The notes: generated by a model from the letters alone, not told the origin. A stretch of 64,000 nucleotides of DNA from Paraliobacillus quinghaiensis (GCF_003426025.1 NZ_QJSH01000006.1:91105-155104); one strand, 5' to 3'; positions 49,287-58,873 are shown, numbered from the stretch's first letter. Program-made: numbers and translations.

Positions 49287-49333
49287 TTGACAATTAAATT
49301 TAAAGTATTTATATTGTAATGGAAACCGATTTC
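49287..49333 (+). promoter_or_regulatory. Promoter of the 1058-residue phosphorylase with LacI operator
   Basis: TTGACA at 49287-49292, a 17-bp spacer and TATATT at 49310-49315: close to consensus. GAAACCGATTTC (49322-49333), one base from the locus operator, begins at the expected start site. The leader is about 240 bases. The promoter diverges from that of GH16. Confidence 0.85.
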
Positions 49334-49562
49334 GATAAAGTGTTTAATATTTGGTATTGTTTATGTCCATTTTGAAATAAAAAAAAGAATTTTTAAAAGA
49401 TAGTGCTAAATTCTACCGAGGTACAGTTCTCGGTAAGTTTAGATAAATTTTATGGGCTATTTTTAAAGAAATAGTTAAGAATAGAAGGTATTAAAGGATA
49501 GCGATATAGTTTTTACTACCTGCTATGCTTTAATACCTTTATAATACTAAGGTGGTGCTTTT

Positions 49563-52500
49563 ATGTATAGGTTAACTGATGAACATGCTTTTGTTATTGA
49601 GAATTATCAACACGCACATCCATTCTCAAGCTTTTTACCTGGTTTAGCAGGTAAAAATGGTATCCCACTATGGGCATTTTATGTGAATCGCGGGCAAGTG
49701 ATGTCTAGTTTTGGGATTCATAATAAGGACTTTGCGATAACAGAATTTTTCCCGGCAGATAAGGCGTATCAAACTGTTCCTGTTCAAGGATTCAGGACGT
49801 TTATTAAAGGCGGTAAAGAAAAAAATAATTCTTTGTTTGAGCCATTCTCTTTTATGAAAGATAATGATAGTGTAAAAGAGACATTGACAATTAGTACCAA
49901 TCACATTCAACTAGATTATTATAATGAAGAACGTGGGCTTACTCTAACAATAGAATATTACGCACTTCCTAATGAACCTATTGCTGCTCTGGTTCGAGAA
50001 GTTACACTTAAAAATGTAAGCGGTCAAGAACTTGATATAGAAATGGTGGATGGTCTCGCTAGCATTTTCCCAAGTGGAGTAGAAAATGCAGCGTATAAAG
50101 AGTTAGGAAACACATTAAAAAGTTGGTTTGATGTTGAGACGTTGGATGATTACGTAAACTACTATTATTTACGTGGAAGCACAGAAGATGAAGCGGATGT
50201 TTCTGATGTGAATAATGGAAACTTCTATGCAAGCTTAGCAGTTTTTAACGAAAAAGAAGAGTTAGTGAAACCGATTTATGATCGTTCACTAGTTTTTGGT
50301 GATGATCTAACGTTGCAACACCCAGTTGGATTAGATAAAACCGATTTTTCTAAGCTACTTGATAAAGAACAAGTCTCTACAAATAAAGTTTCAAGCGGTT
50401 TCACGCCGATTCAAACAAATTTAGCTTCAAATGATAGTATAAAATTATTTACTGTAATCGGTCACGCTGAAAATCGAGAAGCTGTTAGTTCTTTTATTTC
50501 CGAAAATTTCAACAGTGAAAAACTTACAGGATATAAAAAAGCTGCAAAGTCAATTAGTGAACAGCTTACAGATGTAGTGAAAACGGAAACATCAGAAGCG
50601 TTATTTGATGCTTATGTTACACAAAATTATTTGGATAATGGATTACGTGGTGGTTTTCCAACTGTATTCGAGAATAAAGATAATCATAAAATCTTCTATT
50701 TATACTCTCGAAAACATGGTGATTTGGAAAGGGACTATAACTTCTTTTCAATCAGTCCTACTTATTATTCCCAAGGGAATGGAAACTATCGAGATGTAAA
50801 TCAAAATCGTCGCTTAGATGTATTGTTTCAACCAAAGGTAGAAGATTCTAATTTGCAACAATTTGTTAATCTTTTGCAGTTAGATGGCTATAATCCACTT
50901 GCTGTGAAAGAAGTTCAGTTTACATTAGACAGTTCTGCGTTTAACTTTTCAAAATATAACCTATTAGAAACGGATGTTGAAAAATTAGTAGTATTCTTCA
51001 ATAAACCATTTGCACCTGGTGATGTTTTGAAGTTTGTTGAAAAAGAAAATATCAATCTTTCGTTGCCGTTTGAAGAATTTTTGACGGACATCCTGATGGT
51101 TAGTGATGAGTCCTTAAAAGCAGATCATGGTGAAGGTTTCTGGGTTGATCATTGGACGTATAATCTAGACTTGTTAGATAGTTATTTGGCTGTATATCCA
51201 GATCAAGAGCAGTCATTGTTCTTTGGAAAGTCATACCGATTCTTTGATAGTCCAGCTTCAGTTAACACAAGAGATACAAAATATGTAGATAATGATGGAG
51301 TACTTAGACAATATCATGCAGTAAAAGTTAACGAAGATAAGCTGAAAATGCAACAAGATACCGGTGAACAATGGCTTAGAAGTGACTATGGAAAAGGTTC
51401 TATTTATGAAACTAATTTATATTCAAAACTTTTCTTATTAGCAGCAAACAAAACTGCTACTATCGCACCATTTGGTCTTGGTATTGAAATGGAGGCAGGT
51501 AAACCTGGTTGGAATGATGCCTTAAATGGCTTGCCTGGAATGTTTGGGGCTAGTACATCAGAACTTTATGAACTAAAAAGACTTATTAAACAACTTAAAG
51601 ATGTCACTAATAGTGATGATGGAATATTACTACCAATAGAAGCAGAAGACATGATTACTGGGTTAGCCAAAACTATTAGTCAACATGTAATGAATGCTTC
51701 AGAAAATGAGCTAGCGTATTGGAAAGAAGTAACAGACTTACGTGAAACGTATCGATCCACAATTAAAGATGGAATCAGTGGAGAAAGTTTCCAAATAGAT
51801 AGTAATGAAATAAAAGAACTTTTACGTATCTATGGTGAACGAATAGATAGTGCACTAGCATCAGTTGAAACATATACGAACCAAGACCTTGTACCAACTT
51901 ATTTTTATTTTGAAGCTGAAGCGAATGAACACGATAAGAGTGATATCCTGAACTTCAAAGCACATGCAGTTACGCCTTTCTTAGAAGGGGTTGTAAAAAA
52001 ATTAAAATTAAGTGAAACGGCTGAAGAAGCTGAAAAGACTTATCAGGCTGTTCGTAAATCAGATATTTATGATGAAAAATTGGGAATGTATAAGACTAGC
52101 ACGCCAATTGCAAATGAACCATATGAACTTGGGCGAGCAAAATCATTTACGCCTGGTTGGTTAGAGAATGAATCAATATTCATGCATATGGAATACAAGT
52201 ACCTATTAGAAATGTTGAAAACAGGGTTAGCCAAAGAGTTTTATGAGGACATAAAAACAGCACTTGTGCCGTTTACAGATCCAGCTGTATATGGAAGAAG
52301 TACATTAGAAAACTCTTCATTTATAGCGAGTAGCGCAAACCCAGACCCTTCTGTACACGGTCGTGGATTCGTTGCAAGGTTGAGTGGTTCAACAGTTGAG
52401 TTCTTAAATATGTGGTTCCTTATGTTTGTTGGTAAGCAACCTTTTGTCTATGATCATAAGAATGATGTATTAGGATTTCAATTGCAACCAATATTGCCGA

Positions 52501-52739
52501 ATTGGTTATTTAAAGCGGATGGCACAGTTACATTTACGTTGTTTAGTAATGTAGAAGTAACGTATGTCAATGCTAGTGGGCGTGACACATTCGGAGAGGA
52601 TAGTGTTCAACCCGTTAAGTACACGATTTACTTTAAAGATGGAAAGAAAGAAGAGGTTTCTTCTTCGATAATCACTGGAAAAGTAGCATCTAGTATTCGT
52701 GAAGGTGATGTTACAAAAATCATTGCTGAACTTAACTAA
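49563..52739 (+). CDS. GH161-like beta-1,3-glucan phosphorylase (GH94 superfamily)
   Basis: 1058-residue cytoplasmic phosphorylase of the GH94/149/161 group. It starts MYRLTDEHAFVIENYQHAHPFSSFLPGLAGKNG, has an N-terminal beta-sandwich, then an (alpha/alpha)6 barrel with the probable general acid Asp652 in GKPGWNDALNGLPG, and ends in a beta domain. Length and neighbours (GH16 glucanase, GH30, importer) favour GH161 beta-1,3-glucan phosphorylase, which releases glucose-1-phosphate from laminari-oligosaccharides; a beta-1,2-oligoglucan phosphorylase (also ~1000+ residues) is the main alternative. Divergent from GH16 and under the same LacI operators. Confidence 0.75.
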   Translation: MYRLTDEHAFVIENYQHAHPFSSFLPGLAGKNGIPLWAFYVNRGQVMSSFGIHNKDFAITEFFPADKAYQTVPVQGFRTFIKGGKEKNNSLFEPFSFMKDNDSVKETLTISTNHIQLDYYNEERGLTLTIEYYALPNEPIAALVREVTLKNVSGQELDIEMVDGLASIFPSGVENAAYKELGNTLKSWFDVETLDDYVNYYYLRGSTEDEADVSDVNNGNFYASLAVFNEKEELVKPIYDRSLVFGDDLTLQHPVGLDKTDFSKLLDKEQVSTNKVSSGFTPIQTNLASNDSIKLFTVIGHAENREAVSSFISENFNSEKLTGYKKAAKSISEQLTDVVKTETSEALFDAYVTQNYLDNGLRGGFPTVFENKDNHKIFYLYSRKHGDLERDYNFFSISPTYYSQGNGNYRDVNQNRRLDVLFQPKVEDSNLQQFVNLLQLDGYNPLAVKEVQFTLDSSAFNFSKYNLLETDVEKLVVFFNKPFAPGDVLKFVEKENINLSLPFEEFLTDILMVSDESLKADHGEGFWVDHWTYNLDLLDSYLAVYPDQEQSLFFGKSYRFFDSPASVNTRDTKYVDNDGVLRQYHAVKVNEDKLKMQQDTGEQWLRSDYGKGSIYETNLYSKLFLLAANKTATIAPFGLGIEMEAGKPGWNDALNGLPGMFGASTSELYELKRLIKQLKDVTNSDDGILLPIEAEDMITGLAKTISQHVMNASENELAYWKEVTDLRETYRSTIKDGISGESFQIDSNEIKELLRIYGERIDSALASVETYTNQDLVPTYFYFEAEANEHDKSDILNFKAHAVTPFLEGVVKKLKLSETAEEAEKTYQAVRKSDIYDEKLGMYKTSTPIANEPYELGRAKSFTPGWLENESIFMHMEYKYLLEMLKTGLAKEFYEDIKTALVPFTDPAVYGRSTLENSSFIASSANPDPSVHGRGFVARLSGSTVEFLNMWFLMFVGKQPFVYDHKNDVLGFQLQPILPNWLFKADGTVTFTLFSNVEVTYVNASGRDTFGEDSVQPVKYTIYFKDGKKEEVSSSIITGKVASSIREGDVTKIIAELN

Positions 52740-52752
52740 AGAATAGCTTTAA

Positions 52753-52787
52753 AACAAAGTCTAAGTCTATAGAACTTAGGCTTTGTT
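52753..52787 (+). terminator. Hairpin after the 1058-residue phosphorylase
   Basis: A 14-bp stem with one G-U pair (52753-52766 with 52774-52787), 13 bases after the stop; weak T tail. Confidence 0.6.
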
Positions 52788-52813
52788 CTATGGTGGGCAC
52801 ATGCCGGGCACAC

Positions 52814-52860
52814 ATAAAAAAGAGCAGTTCGAACACATTGTGTTCGAACTGCTCTTTTTA
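52814..52860. terminator. Strong bidirectional terminator
   Basis: A 16-bp perfect stem (AGAGCAGTTCGAACAC at 52821-52836, complement at 52840-52855), 3-base loop, flanked by five A and four to five T. It serves the convergent phosphorylase and betaine-binding-protein genes. Confidence 0.92.
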
Positions 52861-52877
52861 GTTGTTGAGTATCATCA

Positions 52878-53771
52878 TTACTCGCCAATCATTTGATCGA
52901 CTTTATCGCGATTGTTCTCAATCCATTCTGCTGCTAAGTCTTCAAAAGATGTTCCGTTTTGTTCATTTTCACGCATCATTGATTCTAAATCCTCAATAGA
53001 TATGCTCCAATTAGATAGAATCTCATATGCTTCTGGATGCGCTTCTTCAATTCCTTTGTAAGACAATACATAGACATTATCTGCTTTAAAATATTCTTCT
53101 TGACCTTCTAAGAATTTCAAGTCGTTACGCGCGAAGATAGAGTGTGGTCTCCATGCAGTAAATACAACAGGTTCTTCGTTGTCTATTTTACTTTGTGCAA
53201 CAGAAATCATTGCGCCTTCACTAGAAGGTTTTAGTTCAAAGCCTTTTTCCTCTAGGTTTTCACCTGCCATTAGATCCTTAGAAATCTCAACAATACCTGC
53301 ACCTTCAGAAATGGTAACTACTTCTTCATCATATTTTTCTGCGTTTTGTTTTAAATCTTCAATAGAGTTTTCCTCTACATAAGAAGGAACTACCCAACCA
53401 AGACGTGCATTTTCATAACTTGTTGCTACTTTTACTAAATCATCTTGAAATTCTTCCCATCTAGGAGCTTCTGTGTATGGTAACCAAGCATCCATAAAGA
53501 AGTCAACTTCTTCATTTCGCATACCTTCCCAGATAACTGGTTGAGAAACATGCTGTATTTCAATCTCATAACCTTGTTCCTCTAAAATCTGTTTTGCAAT
53601 TTGTGTTGGTGGTGCAGTACTTGACCAAGGTGTTTGTCCAAATACGATTGTTCCTTTTTCTTCATTTTCTTGATCGCCATTTGTTGCATTATTTTCTTCG
53701 TCTGCACCGTTGCCGCAAGCAGCAAGTGCTAATAAAGTTAGTGTAGTAAATAGTAGTAAAAACTTTTTCAT
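52878..53771 (-). CDS. Glycine-betaine-type ABC substrate-binding lipoprotein (orphan)
   Basis: 297 residues of the OpuAC family, which binds quaternary amines such as glycine betaine, choline or carnitine. A signal peptide ends in the lipobox ALAACGNG; the mature part has FGQTPWSSTAPPTQIAKQILEEQGY, DFFMDAWLPYT and VVFTAWRPHSIFA, with the Trp residues that form the cation box. No permease or ATPase gene adjoins, so it must work with a transporter encoded elsewhere. Likely co-transcribed with the hydrolase and GbsR-like gene upstream (gaps of about 16 bases). Confidence 0.9.
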   Translation of the reverse strand: MKKFLLLFTTLTLLALAACGNGADEENNATNGDQENEEKGTIVFGQTPWSSTAPPTQIAKQILEEQGYEIEIQHVSQPVIWEGMRNEEVDFFMDAWLPYTEAPRWEEFQDDLVKVATSYENARLGWVVPSYVEENSIEDLKQNAEKYDEEVVTISEGAGIVEISKDLMAGENLEEKGFELKPSSEGAMISVAQSKIDNEEPVVFTAWRPHSIFARNDLKFLEGQEEYFKADNVYVLSYKGIEEAHPEAYEILSNWSISIEDLESMMRENEQNGTSFEDLAAEWIENNRDKVDQMIGE

Positions 53772-53787
53772 TTTAAATTTCTCCCTT

Positions 53788-54444
53788 TTATTTTAATTGG
53801 TTAAATATCTCTCGCATATTTTCAGCACTGTAATGTAGTGAATCAACTTTATCTGATTCCCAAGCATTGTATTCTTCGCCATTAATACGCTTAAGGATGT
53901 TCGTCGTATCATACATTTTAAGGGCATATACCCAATTAGCTATCATCATGAGTGATGCCATATGGGATCCTTCATTAGATGCTGCACAGATATCTTTAAC
54001 AAGATGGATATTGTAATCTCTAAAATAGGCGTCAAATACAGATGTTAATAGACAGCCATCTGTAACAACCCCTCCAATTACAACATCTGTTACATTTAGA
54101 CTTCTAAGTGTAAGATCTAGACTAGTCTCATGAAAAGCACTCCAACGATATTTATCAATAATGATATCTCCATCTTGTGGTTTTATTTCATCAAAAATCT
54201 CGATGCTTTCAGTAGCGGTGTTGTAATAAAACGGTGTACCATCATCATTAAGCGGCTCGCCTAAGGAAAGACCGACACCATCTGCTCGATTGATTTGACG
54301 CGTATAAATAATAGGAATATTCTTTTCTCTAAACCCGTCAATTAATCTTTTAGAATTTGTTATTACATTCTCCATTTGCTCAAGCCCAAAATTACTTTCT
54401 TTTTGTAGGTCAATGAGTACTAGAGCCGTGTTTTTGTCACTCAT
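53788..54444 (-). CDS. Isochorismatase-like cysteine hydrolase
   Basis: 218 residues of the isochorismatase/N-carbamoylsarcosine amidase superfamily. The catalytic triad is visible: Asp in ALVLIDLQ, Lys in IIDKYRWSAF and Cys in GVVTDGCLLTSV. The position between a betaine-type binding protein and a GbsR-like regulator suggests an amide or ester of an amine osmolyte or degradation intermediate as substrate, rather than isochorismate; this is inference. Confidence 0.88.
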   Translation of the reverse strand: MSDKNTALVLIDLQKESNFGLEQMENVITNSKRLIDGFREKNIPIIYTRQINRADGVGLSLGEPLNDDGTPFYYNTATESIEIFDEIKPQDGDIIIDKYRWSAFHETSLDLTLRSLNVTDVVIGGVVTDGCLLTSVFDAYFRDYNIHLVKDICAASNEGSHMASLMMIANWVYALKMYDTTNILKRINGEEYNAWESDKVDSLHYSAENMREIFNQLK

Positions 54445-54461
54445 ATATATACCTCCCTTGC

Positions 54462-55001
54462 TTACTTTTTAGTGTGTTTTGGTAAATGATCAAAAATCTT
54501 TCCAGATTCCATTGCATTTGCAAGCTGCATTGTCCAATCAAAATATTTATGAGAATCTTCGATGAGAGCTAAATCTTTTTCTGCTTCTTCCTTTATTTGT
54601 TGATCGGTTGTATGGCTTGCAATGTTTTCTAAAGTTGGCTGCGCTTGTTCGGTTGCTTTCATTATTAAATTGCGTTCCTGTCTAATCTTTTTGATGAAGA
54701 AGGATAGGAAGTTACGTAGATAATCTTTTTCAGCAACATAATGGTCCTTTCGGTCACCCTTTTTCCAAACCTTTGTAACCATATCCGTTTCTAATAGTTC
54801 TCGCATGCCATTACTTACACTTGCTTTACTCATTGCTACTTGATCTTTTATCTCATCAAGGGTTAATGGTTCAGAGGAGAAATAAAGAACCCCGTAAATT
54901 CGGCCAACAGAAGGAGTAACACCATAAATAACCATTGATTGTGCGATTGCACTAATCATAATATCTCTTGATTGCTCAATTGATTCTTTTTCATTGGACA
55001 A
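54462..55001 (-). CDS. GbsR family (MarR-type) transcriptional regulator
   Basis: 179 residues with a winged helix of the GbsR type (MVIYGVTPSVGRIYGVLYFSSEPLTLDEIKDQVAMSKASVSNGMRELLETDMVTKVWKKGDRKDHY) and a helical C terminus. GbsR represses choline-to-betaine genes in B. subtilis, with choline as inducer. The TTG at 55001, 9 bases after GAGG, is preferred to the TTG at 55010 that overlaps the ribosome site. It leads a three-gene minus-strand operon and probably controls it. Confidence 0.9.
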   Translation of the reverse strand: MSNEKESIEQSRDIMISAIAQSMVIYGVTPSVGRIYGVLYFSSEPLTLDEIKDQVAMSKASVSNGMRELLETDMVTKVWKKGDRKDHYVAEKDYLRNFLSFFIKKIRQERNLIMKATEQAQPTLENIASHTTDQQIKEEAEKDLALIEDSHKYFDWTMQLANAMESGKIFDHLPKHTKK

Positions 55002-55251
55002 TTTTATCAACCTCTTTTGTTCAAAAGATTTACTTTATACTGTATACATTAAATTAATTTAATAAAAAAATCAACCCCCAATGTATAGAAAAATGAAAAA
55101 TAACCTACAGGTTCTGTCTTTTGTATAATGTGCAATAAAGTTAATTTTTATTATCAAGTTGTAATATAGAGCTAACTATTACTCAAACTAATTGTGAAGT
55201 TTGATAACAGGAGAGAATATTACGCTTTTTAGGAATTTTTATCGATTTCTA

Positions 55252-55286
55252 TTCCGGAAAAATGAATTATTCCATTTATCCGGAAA
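55252..55286 (+). promoter_or_regulatory. Candidate upstream activator sites
   Basis: TTCCGGAA (55252-55259, a palindrome) and TCCGGAAA (55279-55286) repeat the same core 27 bases apart, about 165-200 bp upstream of the sigma-54 promoter. That is the normal place for the enhancer sites of a sigma-54 activator. Confidence 0.55.
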
Positions 55287-55358
55287 GTAGTCAGGTTAAT
55301 TAACCAATAAATATAGTAAGTTTATTCAACATTTAAGTAGAAAATATTTTAATTTTAA

Positions 55359-55372
55359 TGTTAACGCTTACA
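55359..55372. promoter_or_regulatory. Perfect cre (CcpA site)
   Basis: TGTTAACGCTTACA is the reverse complement of TGTAAGCGTTAACA, an optimal CcpA site. It lies between the candidate activator sites and the sigma-54 promoter, so glucose should repress the ketone-body operon. Confidence 0.82.
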
Positions 55373-55439
55373 TTAACAAAGGCGATTTCAACTATTTTAG
55401 AAATTTCATGTTAATAAAATTTTAAGTTACAGACGAAGT

Positions 55440-55455
55440 TGGCACGAGTTTTGCA
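55440..55455 (+). promoter_or_regulatory. Sigma-54 (-24/-12) promoter
   Basis: TGGCAC-N5-TTGCA matches the RpoN consensus, with GG at 55441-55442 and GC at 55453-55454, ten bases apart. It is 62 bp before the first CoA-transferase gene. Confidence 0.88.
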
Positions 55456-55516
55456 ACTAGAATAATTAGAAAGACTAAGTTATTATGCGTTACAAATTAT
55501 AGGAGGTGTTTCGAGA

Positions 55517-56161
55517 ATGAGTAAACGCACTACAGAGAATGAAATTTTATCACTATTTAAAGATGGAATGACTGTTATGGTAGGTGGTTTTATGGGAGTG
55601 GGCACTTCTGAGAAGCTGGTATCTATCTTAATGGAATCAGGTGCAAAAGACTTAACTCTAATCGCTAATGATACTGCTTTTATTGACAAAGGGGTAGGTC
55701 CTTTAATCGCAAACAAACGAGTTAAAAAAGTGATTGCTTCACATATTGGTACAAATCCCGAAACTGGGAGACAGATGATTGCGAATGAGTTAGAAGTAGA
55801 ACTTGTTCCTCAAGGTACTCTTGCTGAACGAGTACGAGCTGGTGGTTCTGGCTTAGGTGGCATTCTTACACCAACTGGAGTCGGAACTGTGGTTGAAGAA
55901 GGAAAACAAAAAATTCAGGTAGATGGACGCGATTATTTACTAGAAACACCACTTAAAGCAGATATATCAATTTTAAAAGCTAAAAAAGCCGACGAAGCTG
56001 GAAACTTAGTATATCGTTGTGCTGCACGTAATTTCAATCCGCTAATGGCTCTGTCAGCAGACACGGTTCTTGCAGAAGTAGAAGAAATTGTGGAAATTGG
56101 TGAAATCGATCCAAATGAAGTTGTAACTACAGGAATTTTAGTAGACAAAATTTTAGTGTGA
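55517..56161 (+). CDS. 3-oxoacid/acetoacetate CoA-transferase subunit A
   Basis: 214-residue alpha subunit (AtoD/ScoA type) that with subunit B moves CoA to acetoacetate. Family motifs: [67 protein letters not shown] precedes the ATG. First gene of a five-gene catabolic operon under the sigma-54 promoter; subunit B follows 16 bp later. Confidence 0.93.
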   Translation: MSKRTTENEILSLFKDGMTVMVGGFMGVGTSEKLVSILMESGAKDLTLIANDTAFIDKGVGPLIANKRVKKVIASHIGTNPETGRQMIANELEVELVPQGTLAERVRAGGSGLGGILTPTGVGTVVEEGKQKIQVDGRDYLLETPLKADISILKAKKADEAGNLVYRCAARNFNPLMALSADTVLAEVEEIVEIGEIDPNEVVTTGILVDKILV

Positions 56162-56177
56162 AGGAGCTGAAACTACC

Positions 56178-56831
56178 ATGACAGAGGATAAAAGAAGTTC
56201 AAAAGAAATTATTGCTGCCCGTGTTGCACTAGAAATGAATGATGGTGATGTTGTTAACCTTGGAATAGGGCTTCCAACAATGATTCCTAATTATCTGCCA
56301 AAAGGTGTTAATGTGATTTTGCAATCAGAAAATGGTTTTATTGGTTTAGGTCCAACGGATAATCCTGATCCAGATATTGTTAATGCGGGAGGTCAACCTG
56401 CAGGGATTAAACCGGGTGGTGCATTTTTTGATAGTTTGTTTTCATTTCAACTAATTCGAGGCGGTCATGTTGATGTGACTGTTCTTGGCGGGCTTGAAGT
56501 AGATCAAAATGGAAACCTTGCTAATTGGATGGTTCCAGGGAAAATGGTGCCAGGTATGGGTGGGGCAATGGACTTAGTAACAGGTGCGAAGCGAGTGATT
56601 GTCGCAATGGAACATTGTTCTAAAAAAGGAACTCCTAAAATCCTTGAAACATGTAGTTTACCGTTAACTGGTGAAGGGGTTGTAGATTTAATAGTAACTG
56701 AACTTGCGGTGTTTAACGTAACAGATGAAGGCTTAGTATTACAGGAGCTCCAAGAAGGAGTAAACCTTGAAACTGTAAAGGAAAAAACACAGGCTTCATT
56801 CAAAATAAGTCCAAATCTTAAAACAGCTTAA
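56178..56831 (+). CDS. 3-oxoacid/acetoacetate CoA-transferase subunit B
   Basis: 217-residue beta subunit (AtoA/ScoB type) with the catalytic Glu in the SENG motif (ILQSENGFIGLGP) and GGLEVDQNGNLANWMVPGKMVPGMGGAMDL. AAGGAG lies before the ATG at 56178. With subunit A it activates acetoacetate to acetoacetyl-CoA. Confidence 0.94.
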   Translation: MTEDKRSSKEIIAARVALEMNDGDVVNLGIGLPTMIPNYLPKGVNVILQSENGFIGLGPTDNPDPDIVNAGGQPAGIKPGGAFFDSLFSFQLIRGGHVDVTVLGGLEVDQNGNLANWMVPGKMVPGMGGAMDLVTGAKRVIVAMEHCSKKGTPKILETCSLPLTGEGVVDLIVTELAVFNVTDEGLVLQELQEGVNLETVKEKTQASFKISPNLKTA

Positions 56832-56850
56832 TTAGTAGGAGGGAAATGAA

Positions 56851-58035
56851 ATGGATGATGTTGTAATTGTTAGCGCCACCAGGACGGCGGTAGGTAGTTT
56901 TATGGGGGCGTTAAGTAAAACACCAGCAACAGAATTAGGTGCAATTGTTATTAAAGAAGCATTAAATCGAGCTGGATTAAAAGGTGAGCAAGTAGATGAA
57001 GTGATTATGGGGAATGTCTTACAGGCTGGTCTTGGTCAAGGCCCTGCACGTCAGGCTGCACTTAAAGCAGGTGTGCCAGTAGAAGTTCCTGCGACTACAA
57101 TAAACAAACTTTGTGGATCTGGCTTAAAAGCGGTACATTATGGTGCCCAAGCGATTCAATTAGGAGAAGCAGACGTTGTAGTAGCTGGTGGTATGGAAAA
57201 TATGAGTCTGTCTCCTTACCTTTTAATGAAAGGTAGAACTGGCTACCGCATGGGAGATGGAAAGATCCTAGATAGTATGACAGAGGATGGTTTGCAATGT
57301 GCTATAAACGATTATCACATGGGTATAACAGCAGAGAATGTTGCAGATCAATATGACTTAACAAGAGAAGAACAGGATACATTTGCAGCTTGGAGTCAAC
57401 AAAAAGCAGAAGCAGCAATAAAGGATAATAAATTTAAGGAAGAAATTGTTCCTGTAGAAATACCGCAACGAAAAGGTGATCCTGTTATTTTTGATAAAGA
57501 TGAATTTCCGAGACCTGGTGTAACAGCTGAAAAGCTCGGTAAATTAAAACCTGCTTTTAAAAACGGGGGATCAGTTACAGCTGGAAACGCCTCTGGAATA
57601 AATGATGGTGCGTCAGCCTTAGTTCTTATGAGTAAAAGAAAGGCAGAGGAAATGGGAATTAAACCACTAGCAATATTAAAAGGAAACAGTACGGCTGGGG
57701 TTGATCCACAAATAATGGGGATTGGACCTGTTCCTGCTACAAAAAAAGCGCTACTAAAAGCAGGACTTTCAATTGATGAAATGGATTTGTTTGAAGTGAA
57801 TGAAGCATTCGCAGCACAATCAATAGCTGTCGGAAAAGATTTGCAGATACCAAGTGAAAAACTAAATGTAAATGGTGGTGCGGTTTCTTTGGGGCATGCA
57901 ATAGGTTCTAGTGGTTCACGTATACTCGTTACTTTAATACATGAAATGCAGAAACGTGAATTGCGTTATGGTTTAGCTACGCTTTGTATTGGTGGAGGAA
58001 TGGGAGCTGCTAGTGTAATAGAAATCGAAAAGTAA
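56851..58035 (+). CDS. Acetyl-CoA acetyltransferase (thiolase)
   Basis: 394-residue thiolase II. Active-site residues are present: Cys in [10 protein letters not shown], His in [10 protein letters not shown] and Cys in LCIGGGMG. It splits acetoacetyl-CoA into two acetyl-CoA and completes the pathway started by the CoA-transferase. AGGAGGG before the ATG. Confidence 0.95.
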   Translation: MDDVVIVSATRTAVGSFMGALSKTPATELGAIVIKEALNRAGLKGEQVDEVIMGNVLQAGLGQGPARQAALKAGVPVEVPATTINKLCGSGLKAVHYGAQAIQLGEADVVVAGGMENMSLSPYLLMKGRTGYRMGDGKILDSMTEDGLQCAINDYHMGITAENVADQYDLTREEQDTFAAWSQQKAEAAIKDNKFKEEIVPVEIPQRKGDPVIFDKDEFPRPGVTAEKLGKLKPAFKNGGSVTAGNASGINDGASALVLMSKRKAEEMGIKPLAILKGNSTAGVDPQIMGIGPVPATKKALLKAGLSIDEMDLFEVNEAFAAQSIAVGKDLQIPSEKLNVNGGAVSLGHAIGSSGSRILVTLIHEMQKRELRYGLATLCIGGGMGAASVIEIEK

Positions 58036-58099
58036 GTGTACACTTAGCGTTTTCGTTCTTAACATAGATTTAAAATAAAAAGATAGTAGGAGGATTATT

Positions 58100-58873
58100 A
58101 TGGAGAACAAAGTGGTGTTTGTTACAGGGGCAGCAAGTGGAATTGGGTATCAAATTGGTGTTGAATTTCTGAAGAATGGTGCAAAAGTAGTTTTTACTGA
58201 TGTAAATGAAGCAAAACTAAAAGACGTTACAGAAAATCTTACAACTAAGGGATATGATTGCTTAGGGCTAAAAGTTGATGTAACAAAAGAGGAAGAAATA
58301 AAGAACGCAATTGATGCTACGGTTGAGAAATATGGAAGAATTGATGTGCTTTTCAATAATGCTGGTTTACAACACGTGTCTCCTATAGAAGATTTTCCAA
58401 CAGAGAAGTTTGAGTTTATGATAAAAGTAATGCAAATTGCTCCATTTATCGCGATGAAACATGTTTTACCTATTATGAAAAAGCAAGGATCTGGGCGTAT
58501 CTTAAATATGGCATCGATTAATGGTTTAATTGGATTTGCTGGAAAAGCCGCCTATAACAGCGCAAAACACGGTGTTATTGGATTGACAAAAGTTGCTGCA
58601 CTTGAAGCGGCAGAACATAACATTACAGTTAATGCAATTTGTCCAGGTTATGTTGATACACCACTTGTTCGAGGACAATTTGAAGATCTAGCCAAGACAC
58701 GTAATGTGCCATTAGAAACAGTGAAAGAAGAAGTGCTATATCCTTTAGTGCCACAAAAACGTCTGTTGGATGTGCAAGAAATAGCTGACTATGCTATTTT
58801 TCTTTCTAGCGAAAAAGCAAAAGGTGTTACTGGGCAAGCTGTTGTTCTTGACGGAGGATACACAGCGCAATAA
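58100..58873 (+). CDS. 3-hydroxybutyrate dehydrogenase
   Basis: 257-residue SDR with TGAASGIG, NNAGLQHVSPIEDFP, and YNSAKHG (YxxxK); the HVSPIE and CPGYVDTPLVR segments are typical of D-3-hydroxybutyrate dehydrogenases. It oxidises 3-hydroxybutyrate to acetoacetate. In the preceding 64 bp is a 12-bp palindrome (AAGTGTACACTT, 58034-58045). Confidence 0.92.
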   Translation: MENKVVFVTGAASGIGYQIGVEFLKNGAKVVFTDVNEAKLKDVTENLTTKGYDCLGLKVDVTKEEEIKNAIDATVEKYGRIDVLFNNAGLQHVSPIEDFPTEKFEFMIKVMQIAPFIAMKHVLPIMKKQGSGRILNMASINGLIGFAGKAAYNSAKHGVIGLTKVAALEAAEHNITVNAICPGYVDTPLVRGQFEDLAKTRNVPLETVKEEVLYPLVPQKRLLDVQEIADYAIFLSSEKAKGVTGQAVVLDGGYTAQ

